Assembly (NCBI RefSeq): GCF_001512305.1 | Contig: NZ_LNUT01000005.1 | Coordinates: 251,090 to 315,089 of the forward strand | Direction of reading: 5' to 3' | DNA from: Arthrobacter sp. EPSL27 | Lineage (GTDB): Bacteria > Actinomycetota > Actinomycetes > Actinomycetales > Micrococcaceae | Length of the DNA: 64,000 nucleotides | Shown here: one piece after another, positions 35,195 through 43,346 of the stretch | Layout of the letters: every line of letters begins with the position of its first letter | Position numbering within the stretch: the first letter of the stretch is position 1 | Notes under the pieces: generated by a model | Database searches by the model: none | What the model saw: only the letters and a program-made list of their open reading frames with translations | Told to the model about the DNA's origin: nothing | Position numbers and translations under genes: made by a program

Positions 35195-36913
35195 ATGACA
35201 ACTTCCGACGTCACGATTGAGGAGGCCGGGATCCAGGCCGGCCGGCCCCTGCTGGAAATCCGCGATCTTGCGATCTCCTTCAAGACCGGCAGCGGCGAGG
35301 TCCAGGCCGTGCGGAACGCACACCTGACCATCATGCCCGGCGAGACGGTGGCCATTGTGGGCGAGTCCGGTTCCGGCAAGTCGACGACGGCGCTTGCCGC
35401 CATCGGCCTGCTGCCCGGCAACGGCCGCGTGGCCGGCGGGCAGATCCTGCTCGACGGCGAAGACATCGCGCACGCGTCCGAGAAGCGCATGATCGAACTG
35501 CGCGGCAACATCATCGGCATGGTCCCGCAGGACCCGATGTCCAACCTGAACCCCGTCTGGAAGATCGGCGACCAGGTCAAGGAGACGCTGAAGGCCAACG
35601 GCCGCCCCAGCGGCCCGGACGACGTCGCCAAGGTCCTGGCGCAGGCCGGGCTGCCGGACGCCGGCCGGCGTGCCAAGCAGTACCCGCACGAGTTCTCCGG
35701 CGGCATGCGCCAGCGCGCCCTGATCGCCATTGGCTTGTCCTGCCAGCCGCGCCTGCTCATCGCCGATGAGCCGACGTCGGCCCTGGACGTCACAGTGCAG
35801 CGCCAGATCCTGGACCACCTTGAAAAGATGACTGACGAGCTGGGCACCTCGGTGCTGCTCATCACCCACGACCTCGGCCTCGCCGCCGAGCGTGCCGACA
35901 AGGTTGTGGTCATGTACCGCGGCAACGTCGTCGAAGCCGGTCCGTCGCTGGAGCTGCTGCAGAACCCGCAGCACCCCTACACGCAGCGGCTGGTGGCCTC
36001 GGCGCCGTCGCTGGCGTCACGGCGCATCCAGGTGGCCAAGGAGCTCGGTGTTTCGACGGAGGAGGTGCTGGCGCCCCGCGGTTCCGCTGCGGTGAAACCG
36101 GCCCTGACCGAAGACGTGCTGCAGATCCAGAACCTGCGCAAGGTCTTCAAAATGCGCGCCGGGTTCGGGAAGTCCACCGACTTCACCGCCGTCGACGACG
36201 TCTCCTTTAACGTCAAGCGCGGAACCACGACGGCGATTGTGGGCGAGTCCGGTTCCGGCAAGTCCACCGTGGCGCAGATGGTGCTGAACCTGCTGGAGCC
36301 GACCTCCGGCAAGATCATCTTCGACGGCGTGGACACCTCGGCGCTGAACACCAAGGAGATCTTCGCGTTCCGCCGCCGGGTGCAGCCGATCTTCCAGGAT
36401 CCCTACGGTTCCCTCGACCCGATGTACAACATCTACCGGACCATCGAGGAGCCGTTGCGCGTCCACAAGATCGGCGACAAGGCCAGCCGAGAGAAGAAGG
36501 TCCGCGAGCTGCTGGACCAGGTGTCCCTGCCGCAGTCCACCATGCAGCGGTACCCCAATGAACTCTCGGGCGGGCAGCGCCAGCGCGTGGCGATCGCACG
36601 TGCCCTGGCACTCGACCCCGAGGTGATCATCTGCGACGAGGCCGTGTCCGCGCTGGACGTTCTGGTGCAGGCACAGGTGCTGAACCTGCTGGCCGAGCTG
36701 CAGTCCCGGCTGGGCCTGACCTACCTGTTCATCACCCATGACCTCGCGGTGGTGCGGCAGATCGCCGACCACGTGTGCGTCATGGAAAAGGGCAAGCTGG
36801 TGGAGACCGGTTCAACCGACGACGTCTTCGAGGCCCCGCAGCGGGACTACACCAAGGCGCTGCTCAACGCGATCCCGGGTGCACGCCTGATGCTCCCTCC
36901 GGAAGTCGCCTGA
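35195..36913 (+). CDS. oligopeptide ABC transporter, fused double ATPase (system 2)
   Basis: 572 aa, two ABC domains. Domain 1: GESGSGKSTTAL (~residue 54), FSGGMRQRALIA signature, LLIADEPTSALDV. Domain 2: GESGSGKSTVAQ (~352), LSGGQRQRVA, VIICDEAVSALDV, where Ala replaces the usual Pro after the Walker B glutamate. Switch histidines are in ITHDLGL and ITHDLAV. ATG 35195 has AAGGAGG at 5-nt spacing, better than the in-frame ATG at 35180 that overlaps the permease stop. Ends in a strong terminator. Confidence 0.93.
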   Translation: MTTSDVTIEEAGIQAGRPLLEIRDLAISFKTGSGEVQAVRNAHLTIMPGETVAIVGESGSGKSTTALAAIGLLPGNGRVAGGQILLDGEDIAHASEKRMIELRGNIIGMVPQDPMSNLNPVWKIGDQVKETLKANGRPSGPDDVAKVLAQAGLPDAGRRAKQYPHEFSGGMRQRALIAIGLSCQPRLLIADEPTSALDVTVQRQILDHLEKMTDELGTSVLLITHDLGLAAERADKVVVMYRGNVVEAGPSLELLQNPQHPYTQRLVASAPSLASRRIQVAKELGVSTEEVLAPRGSAAVKPALTEDVLQIQNLRKVFKMRAGFGKSTDFTAVDDVSFNVKRGTTTAIVGESGSGKSTVAQMVLNLLEPTSGKIIFDGVDTSALNTKEIFAFRRRVQPIFQDPYGSLDPMYNIYRTIEEPLRVHKIGDKASREKKVRELLDQVSLPQSTMQRYPNELSGGQRQRVAIARALALDPEVIICDEAVSALDVLVQAQVLNLLAELQSRLGLTYLFITHDLAVVRQIADHVCVMEKGKLVETGSTDDVFEAPQRDYTKALLNAIPGARLMLPPEVA

Positions 36914-36973
36914 CCGGCGCTGTTGCGCACCAGTGCTTGTTAACAGGCGCCTGCTGACAGGTGCCTGACAGCG

Positions 36974-37015
36974 CAGGAGCCGGTGTCCGCCCTTGGGGGC
37001 GGGCACCGGCTCCTG
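36974..37015. terminator. terminator after the second oligopeptide operon
   Basis: CAGGAGCCGGTG (36974-36985) pairs with CACCGGCTCCTG (37004-37015); the loop contains a second stem CCGCCC/GGGCGG. It lies between convergent genes and ends in GTCGTT. Confidence 0.8.
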
Positions 37016-37046
37016 TCGTTAAGCCCGGTTGGGTGTGGTGCGGGCC

Positions 37047-37916
37047 CTAGCGGGCAGCGGACCGGAAGCCGAGCTCGTCCAGACGGCGGCCCAGCAGGGA
37101 ACCCAGCGCCGCGTGGCCCTCTGGACCCATGTGGACGCCGTCGGCCATGAAGCCGGAGAGGTTGTAGCGCGTCAGCCAGTCCCCGACGCTCACAAAGGCT
37201 ATGGAATGCCGGGCCGCCACCGTGCCCAGCAGCGCATCCACCTCGGTGCGGCGCCCGCCGCCGTTGGTTGCGCCGCGGGCCAGGGTCCCCACCATGGCCA
37301 GCCTGGCCCCGGGGTAGCGCTGCCGGACGCTGGCAATCAGGCGTTCGGCGTTGGCCGTGATCTGCTGGTCCGTGGCACCGCGGGAGGCGTCGTTGCCGCC
37401 GCCTTCAATAACGACCAGGGGCGGCGCGCCGTAGGGGAGCAGCCAGTCGCCGCGCTGCAGGGCATCGATGTAGTTGCCGGTCCTGCCGTTGGATGCGACG
37501 AACCCGGTGCCGCCCCGGCCGCAGAAGTGGACGTCGTAGCCCAGGCCCGCCAAGGCCCGGCGGGGCCAGGAGTCATGCGGCTCGGACTGGGAGTCGCCGA
37601 TCAGCACCGCGGTCCTGGCAATGTCCTGCACCACCACCTCCTTGCGGCCGTTGGCGGGATTCCGGATGACGGTGCCTGCCGGCATGGTTTCCGGCGCGGC
37701 CGGCAGGGGCAGCCTTCCGCTGCCTGCCGGGCCGGCGGCCATTGGCTCGCCGGGGGCCCCTGCGGGCGCGGGCACAGCCTGGCCGTGAAGCCCGCCCGCC
37801 GGGGGCACGCCGCCGTCGGCCGTGCGGGTGATGGGGAGCTGTCCGCAGCCGCCAACCAGGATGCCTACGGCAATCATCGGTGCGGCCCAGCGGAACAGTG
37901 CCGTGGCATTGCGCAT
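37047..37916 (-). CDS. SGNH/GDSL hydrolase, putative lipoprotein
   Basis: 289 aa. Signal with lipobox ILVGGCGQ at ~residue 24, a Pro/Ala/Gly-rich linker (~30-75), then a GDSL-type domain: VLIGDSQSEPHD (block I, catalytic Ser), GRGGTGF (block II), IEGGGNDAS (block III) and DGVHMGPEGH (block V, catalytic Asp and His). Acts as an esterase or lipase outside the membrane; the substrate is unknown. Shine-Dalgarno GGAGA precedes the ATG. Confidence 0.88.
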   Translation of the reverse strand: MRNATALFRWAAPMIAVGILVGGCGQLPITRTADGGVPPAGGLHGQAVPAPAGAPGEPMAAGPAGSGRLPLPAAPETMPAGTVIRNPANGRKEVVVQDIARTAVLIGDSQSEPHDSWPRRALAGLGYDVHFCGRGGTGFVASNGRTGNYIDALQRGDWLLPYGAPPLVVIEGGGNDASRGATDQQITANAERLIASVRQRYPGARLAMVGTLARGATNGGGRRTEVDALLGTVAARHSIAFVSVGDWLTRYNLSGFMADGVHMGPEGHAALGSLLGRRLDELGFRSAAR

Positions 37917-38183
37917 TGATGTCTCCGTGCTGGCTTGCTGTCAGAGCAATGATGGTGCATGGGCGCCGGAAAATCCAGTGATTTTACTCACAATTTCGGC
38001 GCTGAACTCCCGCGCTGACGGTCGGGGCCGGACCGCCGGGAAAGCCGTTTTTAGGCCAACAAAAGCCCTAGCGTTTAGAATGGATGAAGGTGCCCTGTGC
38101 CAAAGGGGCGTATCCGTCGTGCGTTCCGGTTGAGAATGTCGCGATACAACAGCTGACTTCACCACTGAATCGAGCAATAACGC

Positions 38184-40112
38184 ATGTCTGAAACCACCAC
38201 CAACACTGCGGTAGCCACTGCATCGCGCAGTGACCTGCGCAACGTCGCGATCGTGGCCCACGTTGACCACGGCAAGACCACTCTGGTCGACGCCATGCTC
38301 AAGCAGACCAACTCCTTTGCCGAGCACAACCACCTCGAAGACCGCGTCATGGACTCCGGTGACCTCGAGCGTGAAAAGGGCATCACCATCCTGGCCAAGA
38401 ACACCACCGTGGCCTACAACGGACCGTCCTCCAACGGCGAGACCATCACCATCAACGTCATCGACACCCCCGGCCACGCCGACTTCGGCGGCGAGGTGGA
38501 GCGCGGCCTGTCCATGGTTGACGGCGTCGTCCTCCTCGTTGACGCCTCTGAGGGCCCGCTGCCCCAGACCCGCTTCGTCCTCCGCAAGGCCCTCGCGGCC
38601 CACCTGCCGGTGATCCTCCTGGTCAACAAGACCGACCGTCCCGACGCCCGGATCGAAGAAGTTGTGCACGAGTCCATGGACCTGCTCCTGGGCCTGGCCT
38701 CCGACCTCGCCGACGAAGTTCCGGACCTCGACCTGGACAAGATCCTCAACGTCCCCGTCGTCTACGCCGCCGCCAAGGTCGGCCGCGCCTCCCTCGAGCA
38801 GCCCGCAGACGGCACCGCCCCGGAGAACGAGGACCTGGAGCCGCTGTTCCAGGCCATCATCGAGCACATCCCGGCGCCCACCTACAACCCGGAAGGTGTC
38901 CTGCAGGCGCACGTCACCAACCTGGACGCCTCCCCGTTCCTCGGCCGCCTGGCGCTGCTGCGCATCTACAACGGCACCCTGCGCAAGGGCCAGACCGTTG
39001 CCTGGGCCCGCGCCAACGGCGAGCTGAAGAACGTCAAGATCACCGAACTGCTGGCCACCAAGGCGCTGGACCGCGTTCCGGCCGAGTCCGCAGGCCCGGG
39101 CGAGATCGTCGCCGTCGCCGGCATCGAGGAAATCACCATCGGTGAGACCCTGACCGACGCCGAGAACCCGCAGCCGCTGCCGCTGATCACCGTGGACGAT
39201 CCCGCGATCTCCATGACCATCGGTATCAACACCTCGCCGCTGGCCGGCAAGGTCAAGGGCGCGAAGGTCACCGCCCGCCAGGTCAAGGACCGTCTGGACA
39301 AGGAACTGATCGGTAACGTCTCCATCAAGGTTCTCCCCACCGAGCGCCCTGACGCCTGGGAAGTCCAGGGCCGTGGCGAGCTCGCGCTGGCCATCCTGGT
39401 TGAGCAGATGCGCCGCGAAGGCTTCGAACTGACCGTCGGCAAGCCGCAGGTTGTCACCAAGACCATCGACGGCAAGGTCCACGAGCCGATGGAGCACATG
39501 ACCATCGACGTGCCGGAAGAGTACCTCGGCGCCGTCACGCAGCTCATGGCTGCCCGCAAGGGCCGCATGACCAACATGGCGAACCACGGCACCGGCTGGT
39601 GCCGCATGGAGTTCATCGTTCCGGCCCGTGGCCTGATCGGTTTCCGCACGAAGTTCCTGACCGACACCCGGGGCGCCGGCATCGCAGCCTCGATCTCCGA
39701 GGGCTACGAGCCGTGGGCCGGCCCCATCGAATACCGCACCAATGGTTCGATGATCGCCGACCGCGCCGGTGTTGTGACGCCGTTCGCCATGATCAACCTG
39801 CAGGAACGCGGCTCCTTCTTCGTGAAGCCGACCTCCGAGGTGTACGAGGGCATGATCGTCGGCGAGAACTCCCGCGCCGACGACATGGACGTCAACATCA
39901 CCAAGGAAAAGAAGCTCACCAACATGCGTGCCGCTTCCTCGGACACCTTCGAAAACCTGACGCCGCCGCGCGACCTGACCCTCGAAGAGTCCCTCGAATT
40001 CGCCCGCGAAGACGAGTGCGTTGAGGTTACCCCGGACGCCATCCGCATCCGCAAGGTCATCCTCGACACCAACGAGCGTGCCAAGGCCAACCGCGCCCGC
40101 GCCAAGGTCTAG
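38184..40112 (+). CDS. typA: translational GTPase TypA/BipA
   Basis: 642 aa. G1 AHVDHGKTTLVDAML, effector DLEREKGITI, G3 DTPGHADFGGEVER, G4 NKTDRPDA, then domains II, III, V and the TypA-specific C-terminal domain with RGLIGFRTKFLTDTRG. Ribosome-associated GTPase involved in stress adaptation and late 50S assembly. A TAGAAT box at 38076-38081 gives a leader of roughly 95 nt. Strong codon bias suggests high expression. Confidence 0.96.
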   Translation: MSETTTNTAVATASRSDLRNVAIVAHVDHGKTTLVDAMLKQTNSFAEHNHLEDRVMDSGDLEREKGITILAKNTTVAYNGPSSNGETITINVIDTPGHADFGGEVERGLSMVDGVVLLVDASEGPLPQTRFVLRKALAAHLPVILLVNKTDRPDARIEEVVHESMDLLLGLASDLADEVPDLDLDKILNVPVVYAAAKVGRASLEQPADGTAPENEDLEPLFQAIIEHIPAPTYNPEGVLQAHVTNLDASPFLGRLALLRIYNGTLRKGQTVAWARANGELKNVKITELLATKALDRVPAESAGPGEIVAVAGIEEITIGETLTDAENPQPLPLITVDDPAISMTIGINTSPLAGKVKGAKVTARQVKDRLDKELIGNVSIKVLPTERPDAWEVQGRGELALAILVEQMRREGFELTVGKPQVVTKTIDGKVHEPMEHMTIDVPEEYLGAVTQLMAARKGRMTNMANHGTGWCRMEFIVPARGLIGFRTKFLTDTRGAGIAASISEGYEPWAGPIEYRTNGSMIADRAGVVTPFAMINLQERGSFFVKPTSEVYEGMIVGENSRADDMDVNITKEKKLTNMRAASSDTFENLTPPRDLTLEESLEFAREDECVEVTPDAIRIRKVILDTNERAKANRARAKV

Positions 40113-40145
40113 TTTCCGGCGCCCCGCGCTGCGAACGGATTATTT

Positions 40146-40523
40146 GTGAAGAGAAGAGCTGCCGGTCCGGCAGGCGGTATTGCCGCCGCCGTACCGGCAG
40201 CTCTTTTTGCTGCCCTGGCAGGCACCATGCTGCACGGGCAGGACTTCCTGGTTGCCGGCGTCGAGGTGCCCTGGGGCGCAGCCGCAGCCCTGGCGCTGCT
40301 GGCCGCCGTCGAGCTGTGGCTCGGCGCAGCGTTCCGTTCCGTGCTGCCGACGGCGGTCTGCGGCATGCTCTGCTACGCCCTGGCGGGCTGGTGGTCCGCC
40401 CTCGGGAACGGCAAGCGCCTGATCGTCGGCGACCTGGCCGGGACCGTCTGGATCTACGGCATCGCGGTGGTCACGCTGGTACTGCTGGTGTGGTGCCGCC
40501 GCTACCGCCCGGCCCGGACGTAA
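40146..40523 (+). CDS. small hypothetical membrane protein
   Basis: 125 aa, four hydrophobic helices (~10-30, ~38-58, ~62-84, ~98-118) with a basic N-terminus (MKRRAAG) and C-terminus (RRYRPART). No function recognised. GTG start at 40146, 33 bp after typA, so probably cotranscribed with it. The CATG repeat cluster begins 7 bp after its stop. Confidence 0.7.
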   Translation: MKRRAAGPAGGIAAAVPAALFAALAGTMLHGQDFLVAGVEVPWGAAAALALLAAVELWLGAAFRSVLPTAVCGMLCYALAGWWSALGNGKRLIVGDLAGTVWIYGIAVVTLVLLVWCRRYRPART

Positions 40524-40529
40524 CCCCCA

Positions 40530-40818
40530 GGGGACATGCCCATTTTTCGCCGTCCGCTCCGCGGGACATGCCCATTTTTGGACGCGGCGGGTGCGCATGG
40601 TGGCACTATGCCCATCCGCGGCCACGGTGACTGGACATGTCCAGTGGCTGGCTAGGGCCACCCCGGGGGACATGCCCATTCTTGGACGCAGCGGGTGCCC
40701 ATGATGGCGCGATGCCCATCCGCGGCCACGGCCACGGGACATGCCCAGAGCTGCCGCGGAGGCGCTCATTTCAGCGAGGGAGGGACATGTCCCGGAGCTG
40801 GCCACAAAACCGGGCATG
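40530..40818. repeat. left cluster of CATG-centred palindromic repeats
   Basis: At least seven copies of a GGGACATGYCC-type motif, with CATG at 40535, 40567, 40636, 40671, 40740, 40786 and 40815. The copy at 40630-40645 (ACTGGACATGTCCAGT) is a perfect 16-bp palindrome and 40782-40793 (GGGACATGTCCC) a perfect 12-bp one. A 65-bp composite unit is directly repeated at 40563-40627 and 40667-40731 (104-bp offset). The whole 358-bp gap before the next gene consists of these elements. Confidence 0.85.
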
Positions 40819-40881
40819 CCTTTTGCACATAGCCGAGCCGGGCCCTGTGCCGGCCGCAGGTGCCGCGGGCAGGATGGCCGC

Positions 40882-41691
40882 ATGGTCAATGTCATCGAAG
40901 TGATTGCCAGATACGACGGCGTCGCCCGCGCCAAACATCTCGCTGCCGCGGGAGTCTCGGATTTCCAGCTCAAGTCAGCGCTGGCCCGCGGGGACGTCGC
41001 CCGCGTGGCCCGGGGCGTCTATGCGCTTCCGGACGCCGACGCCGGACTCGTCGCCATCCGCTCCCTGCCTGCCGAGCCGGCCTGCGTCACAGCGGCGCAG
41101 ATCCGGGGCCTATGGGTTCTCCAGCCTCCGCCGCTGCCTCACGTCGCGGTCCCGCACAGCAGGCACTATCCAGGATTTGTGTGCCACCGGTCCGCAGCGC
41201 CGCCCACCCTGCTGGACACGGTCGTGCAGAGCCTCCGGTGTCTGCCGGAACTCGATGCCCTCGTCATTGCGGAGTCAGCCGTCGTTGCCAGGGGCGTGAC
41301 TTTTTCGGAACTGCGGCACCGGCTGGCCGGCCGCAACGATGCCAGGGAACGACGGCTGGTGCAGAGCATCGTTCCCCAGTCGCAGTCCATCATCGAGTGC
41401 ATGGCCCGGTACTGGCTGCGGCGGGCGGGGTTCCATGTGGAATCGCAAGTCAACATCCCCGGCATGGGACACCTCGATCTCATGGTTGACGGCAGGCTCG
41501 GCATTGAGACCGACGGCGCGAAGTACCACATGGACCGGACCAGCTTCGAGGAAGACCGGCGCCGGTGGAACGTCACCACCCGGCTGGGCGTCCCGACGCT
41601 CGTGGTCAGCTACGGGCTGCTCCTGAACCGGCCGGACGAGTTCATCGCCATGGTCCGCGAAACCCTGAACACGCTCTCTGCTGCGGCCTAA
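40882..41691 (+). CDS. AbiEi-like winged-helix / DUF559 nuclease-like protein
   Basis: 269 aa. Residues 1-55 (VIARYDGVARAKHLAAAGVS, RVARGVYALPDA) resemble the N-terminal winged helix of AbiEi-family antitoxins. Residues ~165-265 resemble the DUF559/Vsr-type PD-(D/E)XK fold: MGHLDLMVDGRLGIETDG gives the D...ExD core, followed by KYHMDRTSFEEDRRRW and a strand TLVVSYG. No AbiEii-like toxin gene is adjacent. ATG 40882 has CAGGAT (40870-40875) 6 nt upstream, a leaderless layout. It is bracketed on both sides by CATG repeats. Function is not established; the nuclease activity is inferred from fold. Confidence 0.82.
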   Translation: MVNVIEVIARYDGVARAKHLAAAGVSDFQLKSALARGDVARVARGVYALPDADAGLVAIRSLPAEPACVTAAQIRGLWVLQPPPLPHVAVPHSRHYPGFVCHRSAAPPTLLDTVVQSLRCLPELDALVIAESAVVARGVTFSELRHRLAGRNDARERRLVQSIVPQSQSIIECMARYWLRRAGFHVESQVNIPGMGHLDLMVDGRLGIETDGAKYHMDRTSFEEDRRRWNVTTRLGVPTLVVSYGLLLNRPDEFIAMVRETLNTLSAAA

Positions 41692-41695
41692 GGCT

Positions 41696-41868
41696 GGACA
41701 TGCTCCCCGGGCGCCACAGAGGGCCGGGGGAGCATGTGCAGGCCGCCGCAGCCCCCACTGGACATGTCCCGCGGACGGCGTCCGTGACCGGGGAGCATGT
41801 CCACCGGTGGCCGCGAGGAATGCGCATAGTGGTGTCATGTCCACGGGCAGGGGCCAGGGGAGGGCATG
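41696..41868. repeat. right cluster of CATG-centred palindromic repeats
   Basis: Six related sites, with CATG at 41699, 41733, 41763, 41796, 41836 and 41865, starting 4 bp after the stop codon of the DUF559 gene. GGACATGCTCCCCGG (41697-41711) is inverted against CCGGGGGAGCATGTGC (41724-41739), giving a hairpin. TGCGCATAGTGGTGTCATGT (from 41821) repeats the core of the left composite unit (40592 and 40696). Confidence 0.82.
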
Positions 41869-41887
41869 TCCGCTGGGAGGGTGTCTC

Positions 41888-42004
41888 TTATAGAATCAAA
41901 GCATCCAGGGACTCCAGCCACTCGGCGGTCTCTTCCGGATCACGATCAGGCAGCTGGTTAGTCAACCCGCTGAGGATATGGGAGGTCTCTTCTCCTGCAG
42001 CCAC
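41888..42004 (-). pseudogene. aceE: 5' stub of aceE (pyruvate dehydrogenase E1 component)
   Basis: A GTG at 42004 with AGAGAGG upstream opens a 38-codon frame whose product (ETSHILSGLTNQLPDRDPEE, then TAEWLESLDALI) is the well-conserved N-terminus of actinobacterial AceE, a protein of about 900 residues. After DALI the frame reads one codon and stops (TAA at 41890-41888). The expected continuation is absent and the next DNA is the CATG repeat element. DUF3052 and ahpE on the other side are the normal aceE neighbours, which supports the identification. Either a genuine truncation or an assembly join. Confidence 0.8.
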
Positions 42005-42428
42005 GTCCAACCTCTCTTTGAGCGCATTCATCGGCGCCCTCAGCTCCGGCAGGGTAACTGCCTGGCGTGAACGCGACATGTGCGACGTATCGGTTACTAC
42101 TGCCCGGTCATGTGCGCCGGGCAAGGTCCAATCACAACTAATCCCGCCTTCGTCAGCGGGGTATTCGCCCTCGCGGGCGTAGTCGTCACCAGCCACTCTA
42201 GCTCTGACAGCTCAGGGATGCGTAGCCGTCGTGTGGGGGCCTTGTCGTATTTGACCGGCATACTGGTTGTGTGACGACGTGCCGCCCTGCGGTGCCCGGA
42301 TCGCGGCGTGTGACGCAGAATATGGCGGATCGCGGGGCCAACAGCTTGAAGCGCGGGCGCAAAGGGTGTTGGCTTGGAGTAATGGAAATCACTAGCGCTA
42401 TTGAAAACACCAAGCATAGGAGCAACAC
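42005..42428. promoter_or_regulatory. divergent regulatory region between the aceE stub and DUF3052 gene
   Basis: 424 bp with no convincing gene; reading frames here lack ribosome sites and family similarity. Rightward, TTGGAG (42374-42379) and GCTATT (42397-42402) with a 17-nt spacer form a plausible promoter for the DUF3052 gene, whose Shine-Dalgarno AGGAG precedes the GTG. Leftward promoter boxes for aceE are not clear. Confidence 0.45.
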
Positions 42429-42848
42429 GTGAGCGAGGCCGACGCCGCCACTTCGGTAAATGTGGCGGAAAAACTGGGTTTCAAAGCCGGGGACCTGATT
42501 CAGGAATTCGGCTATGACGACGATGTCGACTTCGACTTGCGTGACGACATTGAAGATCTCACGGGCTCGGAACTCTTCGATGAGGACGACCACGAAGTAG
42601 TCGATGCAGTGATTCTTTGGTGGCGCTCCGACGACGGCGACCTGGTGGACAACCTGGTCGGCTCGCGCACCACCCTGACCGAGGGCGGCGTCGTCTGGGT
42701 GCTCACCCCGAAGTCCGGCCGGGTCGGCTACGTCTCCCCGGCTGACATCCAGGACGCTGCGCCCACCGCCGGCCTGCACTACACCACGTCTGCCGGCGTC
42801 TCCAAGGACTGGAGCGCCACCCGCCTCGTCACGCGGAAGAACAAGTGA
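42429..42848 (+). CDS. DUF3052 family protein
   Basis: 139 aa. VAEKLGFKAGDLIQEFGYDD, LWWRSDDGDLVDNLVGSRTT and VWVLTPKSGRVGYVSPADI match DUF3052, a small acidic actinobacterial family usually found beside aceE and ahpE (as in Mycobacterium tuberculosis Rv2239c). The role is unknown. GTG start with AGGAG 6 nt upstream; its TGA overlaps the ahpE GTG. Confidence 0.92.
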   Translation: MSEADAATSVNVAEKLGFKAGDLIQEFGYDDDVDFDLRDDIEDLTGSELFDEDDHEVVDAVILWWRSDDGDLVDNLVGSRTTLTEGGVVWVLTPKSGRVGYVSPADIQDAAPTAGLHYTTSAGVSKDWSATRLVTRKNK

Positions 42849-43342
42849 CCCAAGCGGCAACGGTCGTCGACATCGACGCCGTTCCCGCCGTCGGCGACTT
42901 GGCTCCCGACTTTGAACTCCTGAATCAGTTCGGCGAGCCCGTGAAGCTCTCGGAGCTGCGGGGCCGGAATGTGGTGCTGGTGTTCTTCCCGTTCGCCTTC
43001 TCCGGCATCTGTACGGGGGAACTCTGCGAAATCCGGGACAACCTGGCCCTCTTCGAGGACGCGGACGCCGTCGTGCTTGGCATTTCGGTGGACAGCAAGT
43101 TCGCCCAGCGGGCCTACGCCGAGAAGGAAGGCTACTCCTTCGATCTGCTGGCCGACTTCTGGCCGCATGGCGCCGTCGCCGGGCAGTACGGGGTCCTCGA
43201 CGCCGAAAGCGGCATGGCGAAGCGGGGAACTTTTGTCATCGACGCCGATGGAGTGGTGCGGTACGTGGTGGTGAACCCCCGCGGCCAGGCCCGGGACTTC
43301 ACCGGATACCGCGCAGCCCTGGCGGGACTCGGCAGGAGCTGA
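42845..43342 (+). CDS. ahpE: AhpE-type one-cysteine peroxiredoxin
   Basis: 165 aa thioredoxin-fold peroxidase. The peroxidatic cysteine is in FPFAFSGICTGELCEIRD (~residue 54), with the catalytic Thr/Ser triad partner two residues on (CTGE) and Arg in NPRGQARDF. Reduces H2O2, organic peroxides and peroxynitrite. A second cysteine (GELCEI) five residues after the peroxidatic one is unusual compared with the M. tuberculosis protein. GTG start overlaps the DUF3052 stop, so coupled translation is likely. Confidence 0.92.
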   Translation: MTQAATVVDIDAVPAVGDLAPDFELLNQFGEPVKLSELRGRNVVLVFFPFAFSGICTGELCEIRDNLALFEDADAVVLGISVDSKFAQRAYAEKEGYSFDLLADFWPHGAVAGQYGVLDAESGMAKRGTFVIDADGVVRYVVVNPRGQARDFTGYRAALAGLGRS

Positions 43343-43346
43343 CGCG

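Noticed and set aside
40882-41691. Complete AbiE toxin-antitoxin pair
   Set aside because: Only the AbiEi-like N-terminal domain is present; no AbiEii nucleotidyltransferase gene follows and the C-terminus is DUF559-like.
40530-41868. CRISPR array
   Set aside because: Repeats are short, palindromic, unevenly spaced and on both sides of a gene; no unique spacers of constant length and no cas genes.
41882-41892. Terminal repeat of a Tn5-like transposon inserted in aceE
   Set aside because: The partial match is oriented so that the transposon interior would be aceE itself, and no transposase is present; retained only as a possible adapter trace or unknown element end.
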